Shown: positions 25,725 through 35,169, counted from the first letter of the stretch. The stretch is 64,000 nucleotides of DNA from Mesorhizobium sp. B2-4-15 (GCF_006658505.1 NZ_VFUZ01000023.1:1-64000), one strand, 5' to 3'. A program made the numbers and translations. The notes: generated from the sequence alone by a model not told the origin.

Positions 25725-26009
25725 CTACTTCGCTGGAGTCTGTCCGAAATCCGGCACGATGTGCGGGATGTCGTTGAGGCTGTATCCCAGCCCGTGCGTC
25801 AGGCCATAGAAGATGGCCATGAGAATGGCCGTGACGATGGTGGTGCGGATCACGGCGCGCAGCATGTGCGGCCCGCGCGGCGCGCTTGGAACGGTGCCCA
25901 GCGTCACGTCGTGATCATCATCCTGCGTGCGGACACTGAACGGCAGCACGGCAAACAGCACCACCCACCAGGTCGCGAAAAACAGGGCGGTGAACGAAAC
26001 CCAGCTCAT
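25725..26009 (-). CDS. DUF1467 family small membrane protein
   Basis: The 94-residue protein has two membrane helices (about 5-24 and 53-73), separated by an acidic loop with the family segment LPFSVRTQDDDHDVTLGTVPSAPRGPHMLRAVIRTT. DUF1467 proteins are restricted to alphaproteobacteria and nearly always follow the methylmalonyl-CoA epimerase gene. The function is unknown. The start overlaps the mce stop by four bases (ATGA). Confidence 0.9.
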   Translation of the reverse strand: MSWVSFTALFFATWWVVLFAVLPFSVRTQDDDHDVTLGTVPSAPRGPHMLRAVIRTTIVTAILMAIFYGLTHGLGYSLNDIPHIVPDFGQTPAK

Positions 26010-26410
26010 GATTGCTCCAGTTCGATCAGCGTGCCGAAGAAATCCTTCGGATGCAGGAACAGCACCGGCTTGCCATGGGCGCCGGCCTTCGGGTTGCCGT
26101 CGCCCAGCACGCGGGCGCCGGCGGCCTTGAGTTGGTCACGCGCGGCCAGGATGTCGTCGACCTCGTAGCAGAGATGATGCATGCCGCCGGTCGGGTTCTT
26201 CGCGAGAAACGCCGCGATCGGCGAGCTCTCGCCCAAAGGCTCCAGCAGTTCGATCTTGGTGTTGCCGACATTGACGAACACCACGGTGACACCATGCTCC
26301 GGCAAAGCCTGCGGCTCCGTCACTTCGGCGCCGAGTGTGTTGCGGTAGGCAGCAACGGCAGCGGCCAGATCCGGCACCGCAAGCGCGACATGGTTGAGAC
26401 GTCCGAGCAT
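26006..26410 (-). CDS. mce: Methylmalonyl-CoA epimerase
   Basis: The 134-residue vicinal-oxygen-chelate protein interconverts (2R)- and (2S)-methylmalonyl-CoA, the step before B12-dependent methylmalonyl-CoA mutase. It starts MLGRLNHVALAVPDL with the metal His at residue 6, and has GGMHHLCYEVDD (about 80-91) and FLHPKDFFGTLIELEQ at the end with the catalytic/metal Glu. The ATG at 26410 gives the family start; nine residues upstream are not conserved. It is coupled to the DUF1467 gene and follows rnj on the same strand. Confidence 0.95.
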   Translation of the reverse strand: MLGRLNHVALAVPDLAAAVAAYRNTLGAEVTEPQALPEHGVTVVFVNVGNTKIELLEPLGESSPIAAFLAKNPTGGMHHLCYEVDDILAARDQLKAAGARVLGDGNPKAGAHGKPVLFLHPKDFFGTLIELEQS

Positions 26411-26425
26411 TGGCTTTCTCTCAAG

Positions 26426-26534
26426 GCAGTAAGGCAATAGGGCAGTAGCAGTAGGGAAGACAGTCCACGAGGAGGCATCCGATTACTTTCGGCTTCCACC
26501 CTACTCCCCTACTCCCCTACTCCCCTACTCCCCT
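26426..26534. repeat. GTAG/CTAC palindromic element with a CTACTCCC tandem array, between rnj and mce
   Basis: CAGTAGCAGTAGGGAAG and related CAGTAAGG units (26426-26460) face a tandem array of CTACTCCC repeated four times (26501-26532, preceded by CCACC). The two sides are roughly complementary. The same GTAG/CTAC vocabulary bounds the four-helix-bundle gene at 43.9-44.35 kb, so this could be an empty or collapsed relative. Confidence 0.6.
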
Positions 26535-26539
26535 GTTCG

Positions 26540-28210
26540 TCACCTGGTGACGAAAACCGTCACCAGCGGCTTCTTGCCCCAGGCTTCGTTGGCCGCGCCA
26601 CGCACCGCGCGCCGAACCGCCTCTTGCACCAGGTCGAGGTCCTTTCGGCGCTGACGAGGAATCGAATCCACCGCGCCGACGGCGGCATCGATCATCAGGT
26701 CCTCCAGCGTCTCGCCGCTGGCATCGGCCTCGGCGACGCCGATGGCGACCAGGTCGGGATCGCCGGCCAGCTCATATTTGTCGTCGAGCACGACATTGAC
26801 CGCGACATGGCCGGCGAAGGACAATTTGCGCCGGTCGCGGATGCCCATTGCCTGGTCGGTGCCGATCAGATTGCCGTCCTTGTAGATACGGCCGAACGGC
26901 ACCTGGTCGATGATGGTCGCGGGGCCGGGAGCGAGTCTAAGCATATCGCCGTCGCGCACCTGCGCCACCTGGCCGATACCGGAGGTCGACATCAGCGAGC
27001 CCTGCGCCACCAGATGCGCCGCCTCGCCATGCACAGGGACGCCGATCTGCGGGCGCACCCATTCGTACATCTTGCGCAATTCGCTGCGGCGGGGATGGCC
27101 GGAGACATGCACCAGGGCGTCGCCGTCCTCGATGATCTTGATGCCGAGATCGATGAGACGGTTCTTGATCTCGAGGATCGCCTTCTCGTTGCCGGGAATG
27201 GTGCGCGAGGAAAACACCACCGTGTCGCCCGCCGTCAGCGACACCGATTTCATCTCGTCACGCGAGAGTTTTGCAAGCGCTGCCAGCGGCTCGCCCTGGC
27301 TGCCGGTGCAGATGATCACCAGGTTTTCGCGTGGGATGAAGCCGAAATCCTCCTCGGCGATGAACTCCGGCAGGCCGTCCATATAGCCGAGCTCGTCGGC
27401 CACATCGATGACGCGCTTCAGCGAGCGCCCGAGCACGAGGCACTGACGGCCGGCATCGCGCGCCGCCCTGGCGATGGAAACGATACGGCCGACATTGGAG
27501 GAAAACGTCGTGACCGCGACGCGGCCCTTGGCGGCCTGAATAACGCCCTTGAGGCCCTCGCCGACGGCGACTTCCGAAGGCGAATCACCTTCCCGCAGCG
27601 CATTGGTCGAATCGCAGATCAGCGCCAGAACGCCCTTGTCGCCATAGGCGCGGAAGCGCGCCTCGTCGGTTTTGGGACCGATGGTCGGTTCCGGATCGAT
27701 CTTCCAGTCGCCGGTGTGGATGACGGTGCCCGCCGGCGACGTGATCGCCAGCGACATCGGCTCGGGAATGGAGTGCGCGACCGGAATGGCTTCGATCTCG
27801 AAGGGGCCGACGGTGAATTTCTCGCCGGCGCGGTAGATCGTCAGCGGGATCTTCGGCGCGCCCTGCTCGCCTTGCCGCTTGGCTTCCAGCAACCCGGCGC
27901 TGAACGGCGTCATCCATACCGGCGCCTTTAGCCTCGGCCAGATGTCCAGCAGAGCACCATAATGATCCTCATGCGCGTGGGTGATGACGATGCCGCGCAG
28001 ATTGGCGAGGTTCTCCTCGATGAAGCGCGTGTCGGGCAGGATCAGGTCGACGCCCGGATGCGCCGCGTCCGGAAAGGTGACGCCGACATCGATGACGATC
28101 CATTCGCGCGCACTCGGCGGGCCGTAGCCGTAGAGGGCGAAGTTCATGCCGATCTCGCCGACGCCGCCGAGCGGCACGAAGACGAGTTCGGCGTTTTCCG
28201 CTTTCGCCAT
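26540..28210 (-). CDS. rnj: Ribonuclease J
   Basis: The 556-residue metallo-beta-lactamase/beta-CASP nuclease degrades and matures RNA with 5'-to-3' and endonuclease activity. It starts AENAELVFVPLGGVGEIGMNFALYGYG and has the metal motif THAHEDHYGAL (about 75-85), HTGDWKID (about 168-175), the beta-CASP region with ICTGSQGEPLAALAKLS, and HVSGHPRRSEL. The ATG at 28210 is preceded by AGGAAGGGAA; an in-frame start 14 codons upstream is inside a repeat-flanked region and lacks family sequence. It is the only RNase E/J-type gene in this window. Confidence 0.95.
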   Translation of the reverse strand: MAKAENAELVFVPLGGVGEIGMNFALYGYGPPSAREWIVIDVGVTFPDAAHPGVDLILPDTRFIEENLANLRGIVITHAHEDHYGALLDIWPRLKAPVWMTPFSAGLLEAKRQGEQGAPKIPLTIYRAGEKFTVGPFEIEAIPVAHSIPEPMSLAITSPAGTVIHTGDWKIDPEPTIGPKTDEARFRAYGDKGVLALICDSTNALREGDSPSEVAVGEGLKGVIQAAKGRVAVTTFSSNVGRIVSIARAARDAGRQCLVLGRSLKRVIDVADELGYMDGLPEFIAEEDFGFIPRENLVIICTGSQGEPLAALAKLSRDEMKSVSLTAGDTVVFSSRTIPGNEKAILEIKNRLIDLGIKIIEDGDALVHVSGHPRRSELRKMYEWVRPQIGVPVHGEAAHLVAQGSLMSTSGIGQVAQVRDGDMLRLAPGPATIIDQVPFGRIYKDGNLIGTDQAMGIRDRRKLSFAGHVAVNVVLDDKYELAGDPDLVAIGVAEADASGETLEDLMIDAAVGAVDSIPRQRRKDLDLVQEAVRRAVRGAANEAWGKKPLVTVFVTR

Positions 28211-28246
28211 TATTTTTCCCTTCCTGGCCCTCAGGCCAAGCCGTTG

Positions 28247-28301
28247 AAGCAATTCCGGGAAAAGTGTGTAACGGCTTTCCGTCCGGAATTGCGCAAAAAC
28301 A
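28247..28301. repeat. Dispersed palindromic repeat (GCAATTCC family) between birA and rnj
   Basis: GCAATTCCGG (28249-28258) and CCGGAATTGC (28283-28292) form exact arms around GAAAAGTGTGTAACGGCTTTCCGT. It is a relative of the element at 21110 and fills most of the short gap between birA and the rnj ribosome site. Confidence 0.75.
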
Positions 28302-28303
28302 AA

Positions 28304-29125
28304 TCACACCCGGGCGGATGCGACCGCGCCGAAATGCACATCGCCGGCGGCGATCGTCACAACAGTCCCCTCATCGTCGCGGATCACGAAACGGCAGTCC
28401 TCGTCAATGGTCTCGAACACGCCACGCACCACATTACCGTCAATTCTGACAGCAACCTCGCCGCCAAGTCCCGCCGCGCGCATCAGCCAACGCCGCCTGA
28501 CGGCGGCAAGGCCGCGCCCTTCATCCCACAGCCGTGCATTCTCGCTCCAGGCATCCGACAGCGCCAGGAACAGCGTTTCCGCGTCGCAAGTCGCACCGAG
28601 CGCGTGCAGCGATGTCGCCGGATAAGGCACGTCCTCGGGGTGCGCCACGACATTGACGCCGATGCCAACCGCAACCGCGAAGCGGCCGCCGTCCAGAACC
28701 GCCGATTCCAGCAGGATGCCGGCGAGCTTGGCGCCGGAGGCAAGCACGTCGTTTGGCCATTTCAACTCGAAACGGTTTTGTCCCTGGCTCGCGCCATCGA
28801 GCCCGACGGCGATGCGGCCCTTGGGCACCACCGCGTCGAGCGCATCGGCAAGCGAGAGGCCGGCAACGAAACCCAGCGTCGCGGCAAGGCGGAGTTCACC
28901 ATCGGTGATGACGAGCAAGGTCGCCGCCAGATTGCCTTCGGGCGACACCCAGGCGCGGCCGCGCCTGCCGCGCCCGCTTTCCTGCTTTTTGGAAACCACC
29001 CATAATCTGCCCGGGTCGCCTGCCCGGGCATGATCGAGCGCCACTGTGTTGGTGGAACCGACGCTGTCGTGCGCCTCGAGCCGGAACCCTTCCGACATAG
29101 AGGTTGGAGCCAGCCGAAATGCCAT
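28304..29125 (-). CDS. birA: Biotin--[acetyl-CoA-carboxylase] ligase
   Basis: The 273-residue ligase activates biotin as biotinyl-AMP and attaches it to carboxylase carrier lysines. It has VGSTNTVALDHA (about 22-33), the biotin-loop SGRGRRGRAWVSPEGNLAATLL (about 49-70) and KWPNDVLASGAKLAGILLE (about 124-142), with a C-terminal SH3-like cap. It lacks the N-terminal DNA-binding domain of E. coli BirA, so it is not a repressor. It lies between nuoN and rnj, as in other Rhizobiales. The start may be at the first Met or nine residues later. Confidence 0.94.
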   Translation of the reverse strand: MAFRLAPTSMSEGFRLEAHDSVGSTNTVALDHARAGDPGRLWVVSKKQESGRGRRGRAWVSPEGNLAATLLVITDGELRLAATLGFVAGLSLADALDAVVPKGRIAVGLDGASQGQNRFELKWPNDVLASGAKLAGILLESAVLDGGRFAVAVGIGVNVVAHPEDVPYPATSLHALGATCDAETLFLALSDAWSENARLWDEGRGLAAVRRRWLMRAAGLGGEVAVRIDGNVVRGVFETIDEDCRFVIRDDEGTVVTIAAGDVHFGAVASARV

Positions 29126-29130
29126 ACTAG

Positions 29131-29198
29131 TGGTCCGTTTCTAACATTCGCATCCCGTTCCAGCAGCGCAGTGAGCGAATGTCAGAATCAAAGGACCA
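29131..29198. repeat. Inverted repeat between nuoN and birA
   Basis: TGGTCCGTTTCTAACATTCGC (first arm) faces GCGAATGTCAGAATCAAAGGACCA in an imperfect palindrome of 68 bases. A further TCTGACATTCGCG-like piece follows near 29234. The element lies immediately upstream of the birA start codon, between it and the nuoN end. Confidence 0.7.
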
Positions 29199-29293
29199 CC
29201 AGCCAAATATGAGTTTCCAGTGAAGTTTTCAAATCTGACATTCGCGCACACACTTGGCGCGCCCCGAGTGCGGACGTCAAACTTAGTCACCAG

Positions 29294-30730
29294 CTAGAAG
29301 AAGGTCTTGGCGGCGGCTTCGGCGTAGGTTCCGATCGGGCCGCCGATCAGCACATAGAACAGCACGAAGGCGCCGGAGACGCCGAGCACGAGGCGCAACT
29401 CGCTGGCCATCGGCACGAAACCACCAACCGGCTCATCGAACCACATGATCTTGATGATGCGCAGATAATAGTAGGCGCCCACCACCGAGGCCAGAACGCC
29501 GATGATGGCCAGCGCGTAGAGGCCGGCGTTGATTGCGGCGAGGAAGACATACCACTTCCCCCAGAAGCCCGCGAGCGGCGGAATGCCGGCCAGCGAGAAC
29601 ATCAGGATGGTGAGGATCGTCGCCATGATCGGATTGGTCGAGGCGAGGCCCGCCAGGTCGCTGATCTGCTCGACATTGCCTTCCTTGCGCCGCATGGCGA
29701 GGATGAAGGCAAAGGTGCCGAGCGTCATCACCAGGTAGATCAGCATGTAGATGGCGACGCCGCGCACGCCAGCCTGGCTGTTGGCGGCAAGGCCGACCAG
29801 CGCGTAGCCCATATGGCCGATCGAGGAATAGGCCATCAGCCGCTTGATGTTGCTTTGGCCGATAGCCGCAAAGGCACCGAGCGCCATGGAGGCGATCGAG
29901 ATGAAGACGATGATCTGCTGCCAGTCGGAGGCGATCGGCTTGAACGCGCCCATCGTGACGCGCACGATCAGCGCCATCGCCGCCATCTTCGGCGCCGCCG
30001 CCAGGAAGGCGGTCACCGGCGTCGGCGCGCCTTCATAGACGTCGGGCGTCCACATATGGAACGGCACCGCAGAGATCTTGAAGGCGAGGCCGGCCAGCAC
30101 GAAGACCAGGCCGAAAACGAGGCCAAGCTGACGCTCGCCGCCGCCGAGTGCGGTGGCGATCTCGTGGAAGCCGGTGTTGCCGGTGTAGCCGTAGACCAGG
30201 CTGATGCCGTAGAGCAGCATGCCGGACGACAGCGCGCCAAGGACGAAATACTTCAGACCTGCCTCGGTCGAACGCAGATTGTCGCGGTTGATCGCCGCCA
30301 GCACGTAGATCGCCAGCGACTGCAGTTCGAGGCCGAGATAGAGCCCGATCATCCCGTTGGCCGAGATCATCAGCATCATGCCGAGCGTGCACAGCAGGAT
30401 CAGCACCGGATATTCGAACTTGTCGAAACGTTCCGCCTTGGCAAAGCGCATCGACATGACCAGCGTCACCGCAGAGCCGACCAGGGCCAGCACCTTCATG
30501 AAGCGGGCGAAGGAATCCTGGACGAAGGCGTTGCCATAGGCATTGCCCTGTCCCGTGGAAAAGATCAGCCAGGCGCCTGATATGACCAGTACGGCGACAC
30601 CAAGGCCAGTCACCGTATTGGCGGTGTTGGAACGGGAATAGGCTCCGACCATCAGCAGCGCGAGCGCACCGATGGCAAGGATCAGCTCGGGCGTCGAGAG
30701 CGACAGGCTGGAGAGAAGGTCCGGCGTCAT
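29294..30730 (-). CDS. nuoN: NADH-quinone oxidoreductase subunit N
   Basis: The 478-residue antiporter-like subunit of complex I has about fourteen membrane helices and the conserved proton-path residues of the family, with SGMLLYGISLVYGYTG and KISAVPFHMWTPDVYEGAPTPVTAFLAAAPK (about 225-255). The ATG at 30730 gives the usual start MTPDLLSSLS. It is the last gene of the nuo operon. A 500-residue version starting further upstream would overlap the promoter-proximal end of nuoM's tail and is not family-like. Confidence 0.95.
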   Translation of the reverse strand: MTPDLLSSLSLSTPELILAIGALALLMVGAYSRSNTANTVTGLGVAVLVISGAWLIFSTGQGNAYGNAFVQDSFARFMKVLALVGSAVTLVMSMRFAKAERFDKFEYPVLILLCTLGMMLMISANGMIGLYLGLELQSLAIYVLAAINRDNLRSTEAGLKYFVLGALSSGMLLYGISLVYGYTGNTGFHEIATALGGGERQLGLVFGLVFVLAGLAFKISAVPFHMWTPDVYEGAPTPVTAFLAAAPKMAAMALIVRVTMGAFKPIASDWQQIIVFISIASMALGAFAAIGQSNIKRLMAYSSIGHMGYALVGLAANSQAGVRGVAIYMLIYLVMTLGTFAFILAMRRKEGNVEQISDLAGLASTNPIMATILTILMFSLAGIPPLAGFWGKWYVFLAAINAGLYALAIIGVLASVVGAYYYLRIIKIMWFDEPVGGFVPMASELRLVLGVSGAFVLFYVLIGGPIGTYAEAAAKTFF

Positions 30731-30749
30731 GATTCGCAAAACCCTTGGG

Positions 30750-32255
30750 TTAATTCGCCGCCGCGGTCTGCGCGGCGCCGATGGATGCGGTGACATTGGT
30801 GACGAGCGACTTGACCGATTGGGCCGTCGCGTCGAAGACGGGAGCGGGATAGACGCCGAAGAAAATGACCAGCACGACCAGCGGGTAGATGATGGCCTTT
30901 TCGCGCGCCGACAGATCGAGCAGCCCCTTCAGGCTGTCCTTGGTCAGCGCGCCGAAGATCACCCTGCGGTAAAGCCAGAGCGCGTAAGCCGCCGACAGGA
31001 TGACGCCCGTGGCGGCGAAGAACGCCACCCAGGTGTTGACGCGGAACACGCCGAGCATGGTCAGGAACTCGCCGACGAAGCCGCTGGTGCCGGGCAGCCC
31101 CACGTTGGCCATGGTAAAGACCATGAACACGGTGGCGTATTTGGGCATGTTGTTGACCAGCCCGCCATAGGCGGCGATCTCACGCGTGTGCATGCGGTCA
31201 TAGATGACGCCGACGCACAGGAACAGGGCGCCCGAGACGAGGCCGTGGCTGAGCATCTGGAAGATCGCGCCCTGCACGCCTTCCTGGTTCAGCGCGAAGA
31301 TGCCCATGGTGACGAAGCCCATATGGGCGACCGACGAATAGGCGATCAGCTTCTTCATGTCCTCCTGCATCAACGCCACCAGCGACGTGTAGATGATGGC
31401 AACGACGGACAGCGTGAACACCAGCGGCGCGAACATTTCGGACGCCAGCGGGAACATCGGCAGCGAGAAACGCAGGAAGCCGTACCCGCCCATCTTCAAG
31501 AGGATGGCGGCCAGGATTACCGAGCCGGCCGTCGGCGCCTCGACGTGCGCGTCCGGCAACCAGGTGTGCACGGGCCACATCGGCATCTTCACCGCGAAGG
31601 ACGCGAAGAAGGCGAGCCACAGCCACGTCTGCATGTTGGCCGGGAAACTATGCGTCAGAAGCGTCGGAATGTCGGTCGTGCCGGACTGGTAGAACATCGC
31701 CATGATGGCGAGCAGCATCAGCACGGAGCCGGCGAGCGTATAGAGGAAGAACTTGAACGAGGCATAGACGCGCCGCTTGCCGCCCCATACGCCGATGATG
31801 ATGAACATCGGGATCAGGCCGGCTTCGAAGAAGACGTAGAACAGCACGATATCCAGCGCGCAGAACACGCCGATCATCAGCGTCTCCAGCAGCAGGAAGG
31901 CGATCATGTAGGCCTTGACGCGCTTCTCGATCGCGTCCCACGACGCCAGGATGCAGAGCGGCATCAGGAAGGTCGTCAGGATGACGAACAGCATGGAAAT
32001 GCCGTCGACGCCCATATGGTAGGAGATTCCGGAGTCGAGCCAGGCCGCCTTCTCGACGAACTGGAAGCCGGCTTGCGAATTGTCGAAGCCGGTCCAGATG
32101 AACAGCGAGATGATGAATGTGAACGCCGTGGTCAACAGCGCGATGGCGCGAATGTTGCGGCGTGCGTTTTCGCTGTCATCGTTGATGAACAGGATCAGCA
32201 GCACACCAACCAGCGGCAGGAAGGTGACCAGCGAGAGGATTGGCCAGGCGGTCAT
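30750..32255 (-). CDS. nuoM: NADH-quinone oxidoreductase subunit M
   Basis: The 501-residue antiporter-like membrane subunit carries the family motifs MGVDGISMLFVILTTFL, KMPMWPVHTWLPDAHVEAPTAGSVILAAILLKMGGYGFLR (about 224-263) and the lysine and glutamate residues of the proton channel. Its ATG overlaps the nuoL stop by one base (TGATG), so the two are translated together. Length and order are normal. Confidence 0.96.
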   Translation of the reverse strand: MTAWPILSLVTFLPLVGVLLILFINDDSENARRNIRAIALLTTAFTFIISLFIWTGFDNSQAGFQFVEKAAWLDSGISYHMGVDGISMLFVILTTFLMPLCILASWDAIEKRVKAYMIAFLLLETLMIGVFCALDIVLFYVFFEAGLIPMFIIIGVWGGKRRVYASFKFFLYTLAGSVLMLLAIMAMFYQSGTTDIPTLLTHSFPANMQTWLWLAFFASFAVKMPMWPVHTWLPDAHVEAPTAGSVILAAILLKMGGYGFLRFSLPMFPLASEMFAPLVFTLSVVAIIYTSLVALMQEDMKKLIAYSSVAHMGFVTMGIFALNQEGVQGAIFQMLSHGLVSGALFLCVGVIYDRMHTREIAAYGGLVNNMPKYATVFMVFTMANVGLPGTSGFVGEFLTMLGVFRVNTWVAFFAATGVILSAAYALWLYRRVIFGALTKDSLKGLLDLSAREKAIIYPLVVLVIFFGVYPAPVFDATAQSVKSLVTNVTASIGAAQTAAAN

Positions 32256-34228
32256 CAGAGCATCATCCAGGTGACGAGTGCGGCAACGCCGATCAGCATG
32301 GCGAAGGCATAGTGGTAGAGATAGCCGGTCTGCAGCTTGACGACGCGGTTGGTGACATCGACGACCCGCGCCGAAATGCCGTCCGGACCAAGGCCGTCAA
32401 TGACGGTCCCGTCACCGGTCTTCCACAGGAAATGGCCGAGACGCTTGGCGGGCCGCACGAACAGGAAGTCGTAGAGCTCGTCGAAATACCACTTGTTGAG
32501 CAGGAAGCCGTAGAGCAAGCGATGGTTGGCGGCGACGCTCGGGGGCAATTCTGGCGAGCGGATGTAAAACTTCCACGCCACCGCCAGGCCGATCAGCATG
32601 GCGATGAAGGGCGACAGTTCGACCCAGAGCGGCAATTCGTGGATCTCGTGCAGGATGTGGTTGTCCGGCAGCGTGAACAGCGACGCCTTCCAGAACTCGG
32701 CATAGCCCTCGCCGATGAACGCGCCGTGGAAGATGATGCCGGCGAACAGCGCGCCAGCCGCCAGGATGAACAGCGGCACCAGCATGACCGGCGGCGATTC
32801 ATGGACGTGGTGCATCACCTCATGGCTTGCCCGCGGCTTGCCGTGGAAGGTCATGAAGATCAGCCGCCAGGAGTAGAAGGAGGTGAAGCAGGCGGCGATG
32901 ACCAGGAGCACGAAGGCAAGGCCCGCGACCGAATTATGGCCGGCGAAGGACGCTTCGACGATGGCGTCCTTGGAGAAGAAGCCGGCGGTGCCGATGACGG
33001 TCACCGGAATGCCGACGCCGGTCAGCGCCAGCGTGCCGACCACCATCATCCAGTAGGTGGTCGGGATCAGCTCTCTCAGGCCGCCCATCTTGCGCATGTC
33101 CTGCTCGTCGGAGACGGCATGGATGACCGAGCCCGAGCCGAGGAACAGCAAAGCCTTGAAGAAGGCATGCGTGAACAGATGGAAGATCGCAGCCCCATAG
33201 GCGCCGACGCCGAGCGCCACGAACATGTAGCCGAGCTGCGAGCAGGTCGAATAGGCGATGACGCGTTTGATGTCGTTCTGCACCAGACCGACGGTCGCCG
33301 CGAAGAAAGCGGTGAAGGCGCCGATGAAGGTCACCACCGTCAGCGCCGAATGCGAAAGTTCGAACAGCGGCGAAAGCCGTGCCAGCATGAACACGCCGGC
33401 CGTCACCATGGTGGCAGCATGGATAAGCGCGGAGACCGGCGTCGGGCCTTCCATGGCGTCCGGCAGCCAGGTGTGAAGCGGCACCTGCGCCGACTTGCCC
33501 ATGGCGCCCATGAAGAGCAGCAGGCAGACGACGGTCATTGCCGTCTGCTTGTCCAGCGCATGGCCAAGGAAGGTCAGCACGGCTGCGCCCTGTGACGCGC
33601 CTTCAGCCGGAATGAATGTCGCCGCATTGGCGAAGATGGTGCCGAGATTGACCGAGCCGAACAGCACGAACACGCCGAAGATACCGAGCGCGAAGCCGAA
33701 ATCGCCGACGCGGTTGACGACGAAGGCCTTGATGGCCGCGGCATTGGCCGAGGGCTTCTTGTACCAGAAGCCGATCAGCAGGTAAGATGCGAGGCCCACC
33801 CCTTCCCAGCCGAAGAACATCTGCACGAGGTTGTCGGCGGTCACGAGCATCAGCATGGCGAAGGTGAACAGCGACAGATAGGCGAAGAAGCGCGGCCTGT
33901 CAGGATCATGATGCATGTAGCCGATCGAATAGATGTGAACCAGCGCCGAGACGGTGTTGACCACCACCAGCATCACCACCGTGAGCGTGTCGATCCGGAG
34001 CGCCCAGGACGCCTCCAGCCCGCCGGACTGGATCCAGCGCAGCACCGGCACGGTGAACACCTCGCCATGGCCGAAGCCAACGGTGAAGAAGGCGACCCAC
34101 GACAGAACGGCTGATATCACCAGGAAGCCCGAGGTGATGTATTCGGACGCCTTGGCGCCGAGCGACGTGCCGAACAGGCCGACGATCAGGAAGCCGAGCA
34201 GCGGAAGGAAGACGATCGCTTGATACAT
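32255..34228 (-). CDS. nuoL: NADH-quinone oxidoreductase subunit L
   Basis: The 657-residue subunit forms the distal proton channel and the long lateral helix of complex I. It has WVGLAS-like GWEGVGLASYLLIGFWY (about 134-150), KSAQVPLHTWLPDAMEGPTPVSALIHAATMVTAG (about 236-269) and a long C-terminal region (about 480-657) that includes the lateral helix. It is coupled to nuoM and lies ten bases after nuoK. Confidence 0.96.
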   Translation of the reverse strand: MYQAIVFLPLLGFLIVGLFGTSLGAKASEYITSGFLVISAVLSWVAFFTVGFGHGEVFTVPVLRWIQSGGLEASWALRIDTLTVVMLVVVNTVSALVHIYSIGYMHHDPDRPRFFAYLSLFTFAMLMLVTADNLVQMFFGWEGVGLASYLLIGFWYKKPSANAAAIKAFVVNRVGDFGFALGIFGVFVLFGSVNLGTIFANAATFIPAEGASQGAAVLTFLGHALDKQTAMTVVCLLLFMGAMGKSAQVPLHTWLPDAMEGPTPVSALIHAATMVTAGVFMLARLSPLFELSHSALTVVTFIGAFTAFFAATVGLVQNDIKRVIAYSTCSQLGYMFVALGVGAYGAAIFHLFTHAFFKALLFLGSGSVIHAVSDEQDMRKMGGLRELIPTTYWMMVVGTLALTGVGIPVTVIGTAGFFSKDAIVEASFAGHNSVAGLAFVLLVIAACFTSFYSWRLIFMTFHGKPRASHEVMHHVHESPPVMLVPLFILAAGALFAGIIFHGAFIGEGYAEFWKASLFTLPDNHILHEIHELPLWVELSPFIAMLIGLAVAWKFYIRSPELPPSVAANHRLLYGFLLNKWYFDELYDFLFVRPAKRLGHFLWKTGDGTVIDGLGPDGISARVVDVTNRVVKLQTGYLYHYAFAMLIGVAALVTWMML

Positions 34229-34238
34229 GATAGTCCCG

Positions 34239-34547
34239 TCAACCCTTCATCATGTTCACGTCCTCGACCGCGATCGAGCCGCGGTTGCGGAAGAAGACGA
34301 CGAGAATGGCAAGTCCGATGGCAGCCTCGGCCGCCGCGACCGTCAGCACGAACAGCGCGAACACCTGGCCGACCAGATCGCCAAGTGCGGCCGAAAAGGC
34401 GACGAAGTTGATGTTGACCGCAAGCAGGATCAGTTCGACCGACATCAGGATGACGATGACGTTCTTGCGGTTCAGGAAGATGCCGAACACGCCGAGCGTG
34501 AACAGGATCGCCGATACGGTCAGATAATGTGCGATGCCGACGACCAT
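34239..34547 (-). CDS. nuoK: NADH-quinone oxidoreductase subunit K
   Basis: The 102-residue protein has three membrane helices and the two buried glutamates of the E-channel, in LMSVELILLAVNINFVAF (about 34-51) and VAAAEAAIGLAILV (about 69-82). A GGAG precedes the ATG, which starts one base before the nuoJ stop region ends. It is normal in length and place. Confidence 0.96.
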   Translation of the reverse strand: MVVGIAHYLTVSAILFTLGVFGIFLNRKNVIVILMSVELILLAVNINFVAFSAALGDLVGQVFALFVLTVAAAEAAIGLAILVVFFRNRGSIAVEDVNMMKG

Positions 34548-34548
34548 C

Positions 34549-35169
34549 TCAGACTCCTTCGCCCGACTTGACCTTGCGGATTTCCATGCCGGTCGCCGCG
34601 GTGCGGCCGACCTGGGCTGCGATCGACTGCCGCTTGATCCCTTCCTTGTGGCGCAGCGTCAGCACGATGGCGCCGATCATGGCGACCAGCAGGATGAGGC
34701 CCGAAACCTGGAAGTAGTAGAGGTAGTCGGTGTAGAGGATGTCGCCCAGCGCTGCCGTGTTCGAGCGGGTGGCGAGATCCGGAATGGGCTTCGAGACCGC
34801 CGTGGCGAGTTGCGGCGCGAATGTATAGCCGCCCAGCACCACGATCAGTTCCGCCGCCAGGATCAGCCCGACCAGCGCACCGATCGGTGCGTATTGCAGG
34901 GCGCCTTCCTTCATCTCGGCGAAGTCGACGTCAAGCATCATGACGACGAACAGGAACAGCACCATGACCGCGCCGACATAGACGACGAGCAGGATCATGG
35001 CCAGGAATTCGGCGCCGGTCAGCATGAAGAGGCCGGCTGCGTTGAAGAAGGTCAGGATCAGGAACAGCACCGAATGCACGGGGTTGCGCGACGAAATGAC
35101 CATGAACGCCGATGCCACCGCGACAAAGGCGAAGAGGTAGAAAAAGGCCGCCTCTAATCCACTCAGCAT
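34549..35169 (-). CDS. nuoJ: NADH-quinone oxidoreductase subunit J
   Basis: The 206-residue subunit has five membrane helices with NPVHSVLFLILTFFNAAGLFMLTGAEFLAMILLVVYVGAVMVLFLFVVMML-type sequence in the first half, including the helix that carries the pi-bulge of complex I. I start at ATG 35169. Longer frames run back into the palindromic repeat at 35268-35393 and are not coding. The C-terminal 25 residues are basic and cytoplasmic. Confidence 0.94.
   Translation of the reverse strand: MLSGLEAAFFYLFAFVAVASAFMVISSRNPVHSVLFLILTFFNAAGLFMLTGAEFLAMILLVVYVGAVMVLFLFVVMMLDVDFAEMKEGALQYAPIGALVGLILAAELIVVLGGYTFAPQLATAVSKPIPDLATRSNTAALGDILYTDYLYYFQVSGLILLVAMIGAIVLTLRHKEGIKRQSIAAQVGRTAATGMEIRKVKSGEGV

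Noticed and set aside
26501..26532. CTACTCCC tandem units as a CRISPR array
   Set aside because: Units are 8 bases with no spacers and no cas genes nearby.
30672..32312. A 546-codon plus-strand open frame opposite nuoM
   Set aside because: Its sequence is strings of His, Gln, Asp and Arg typical of antisense GC-rich frames; nuoM is certain.
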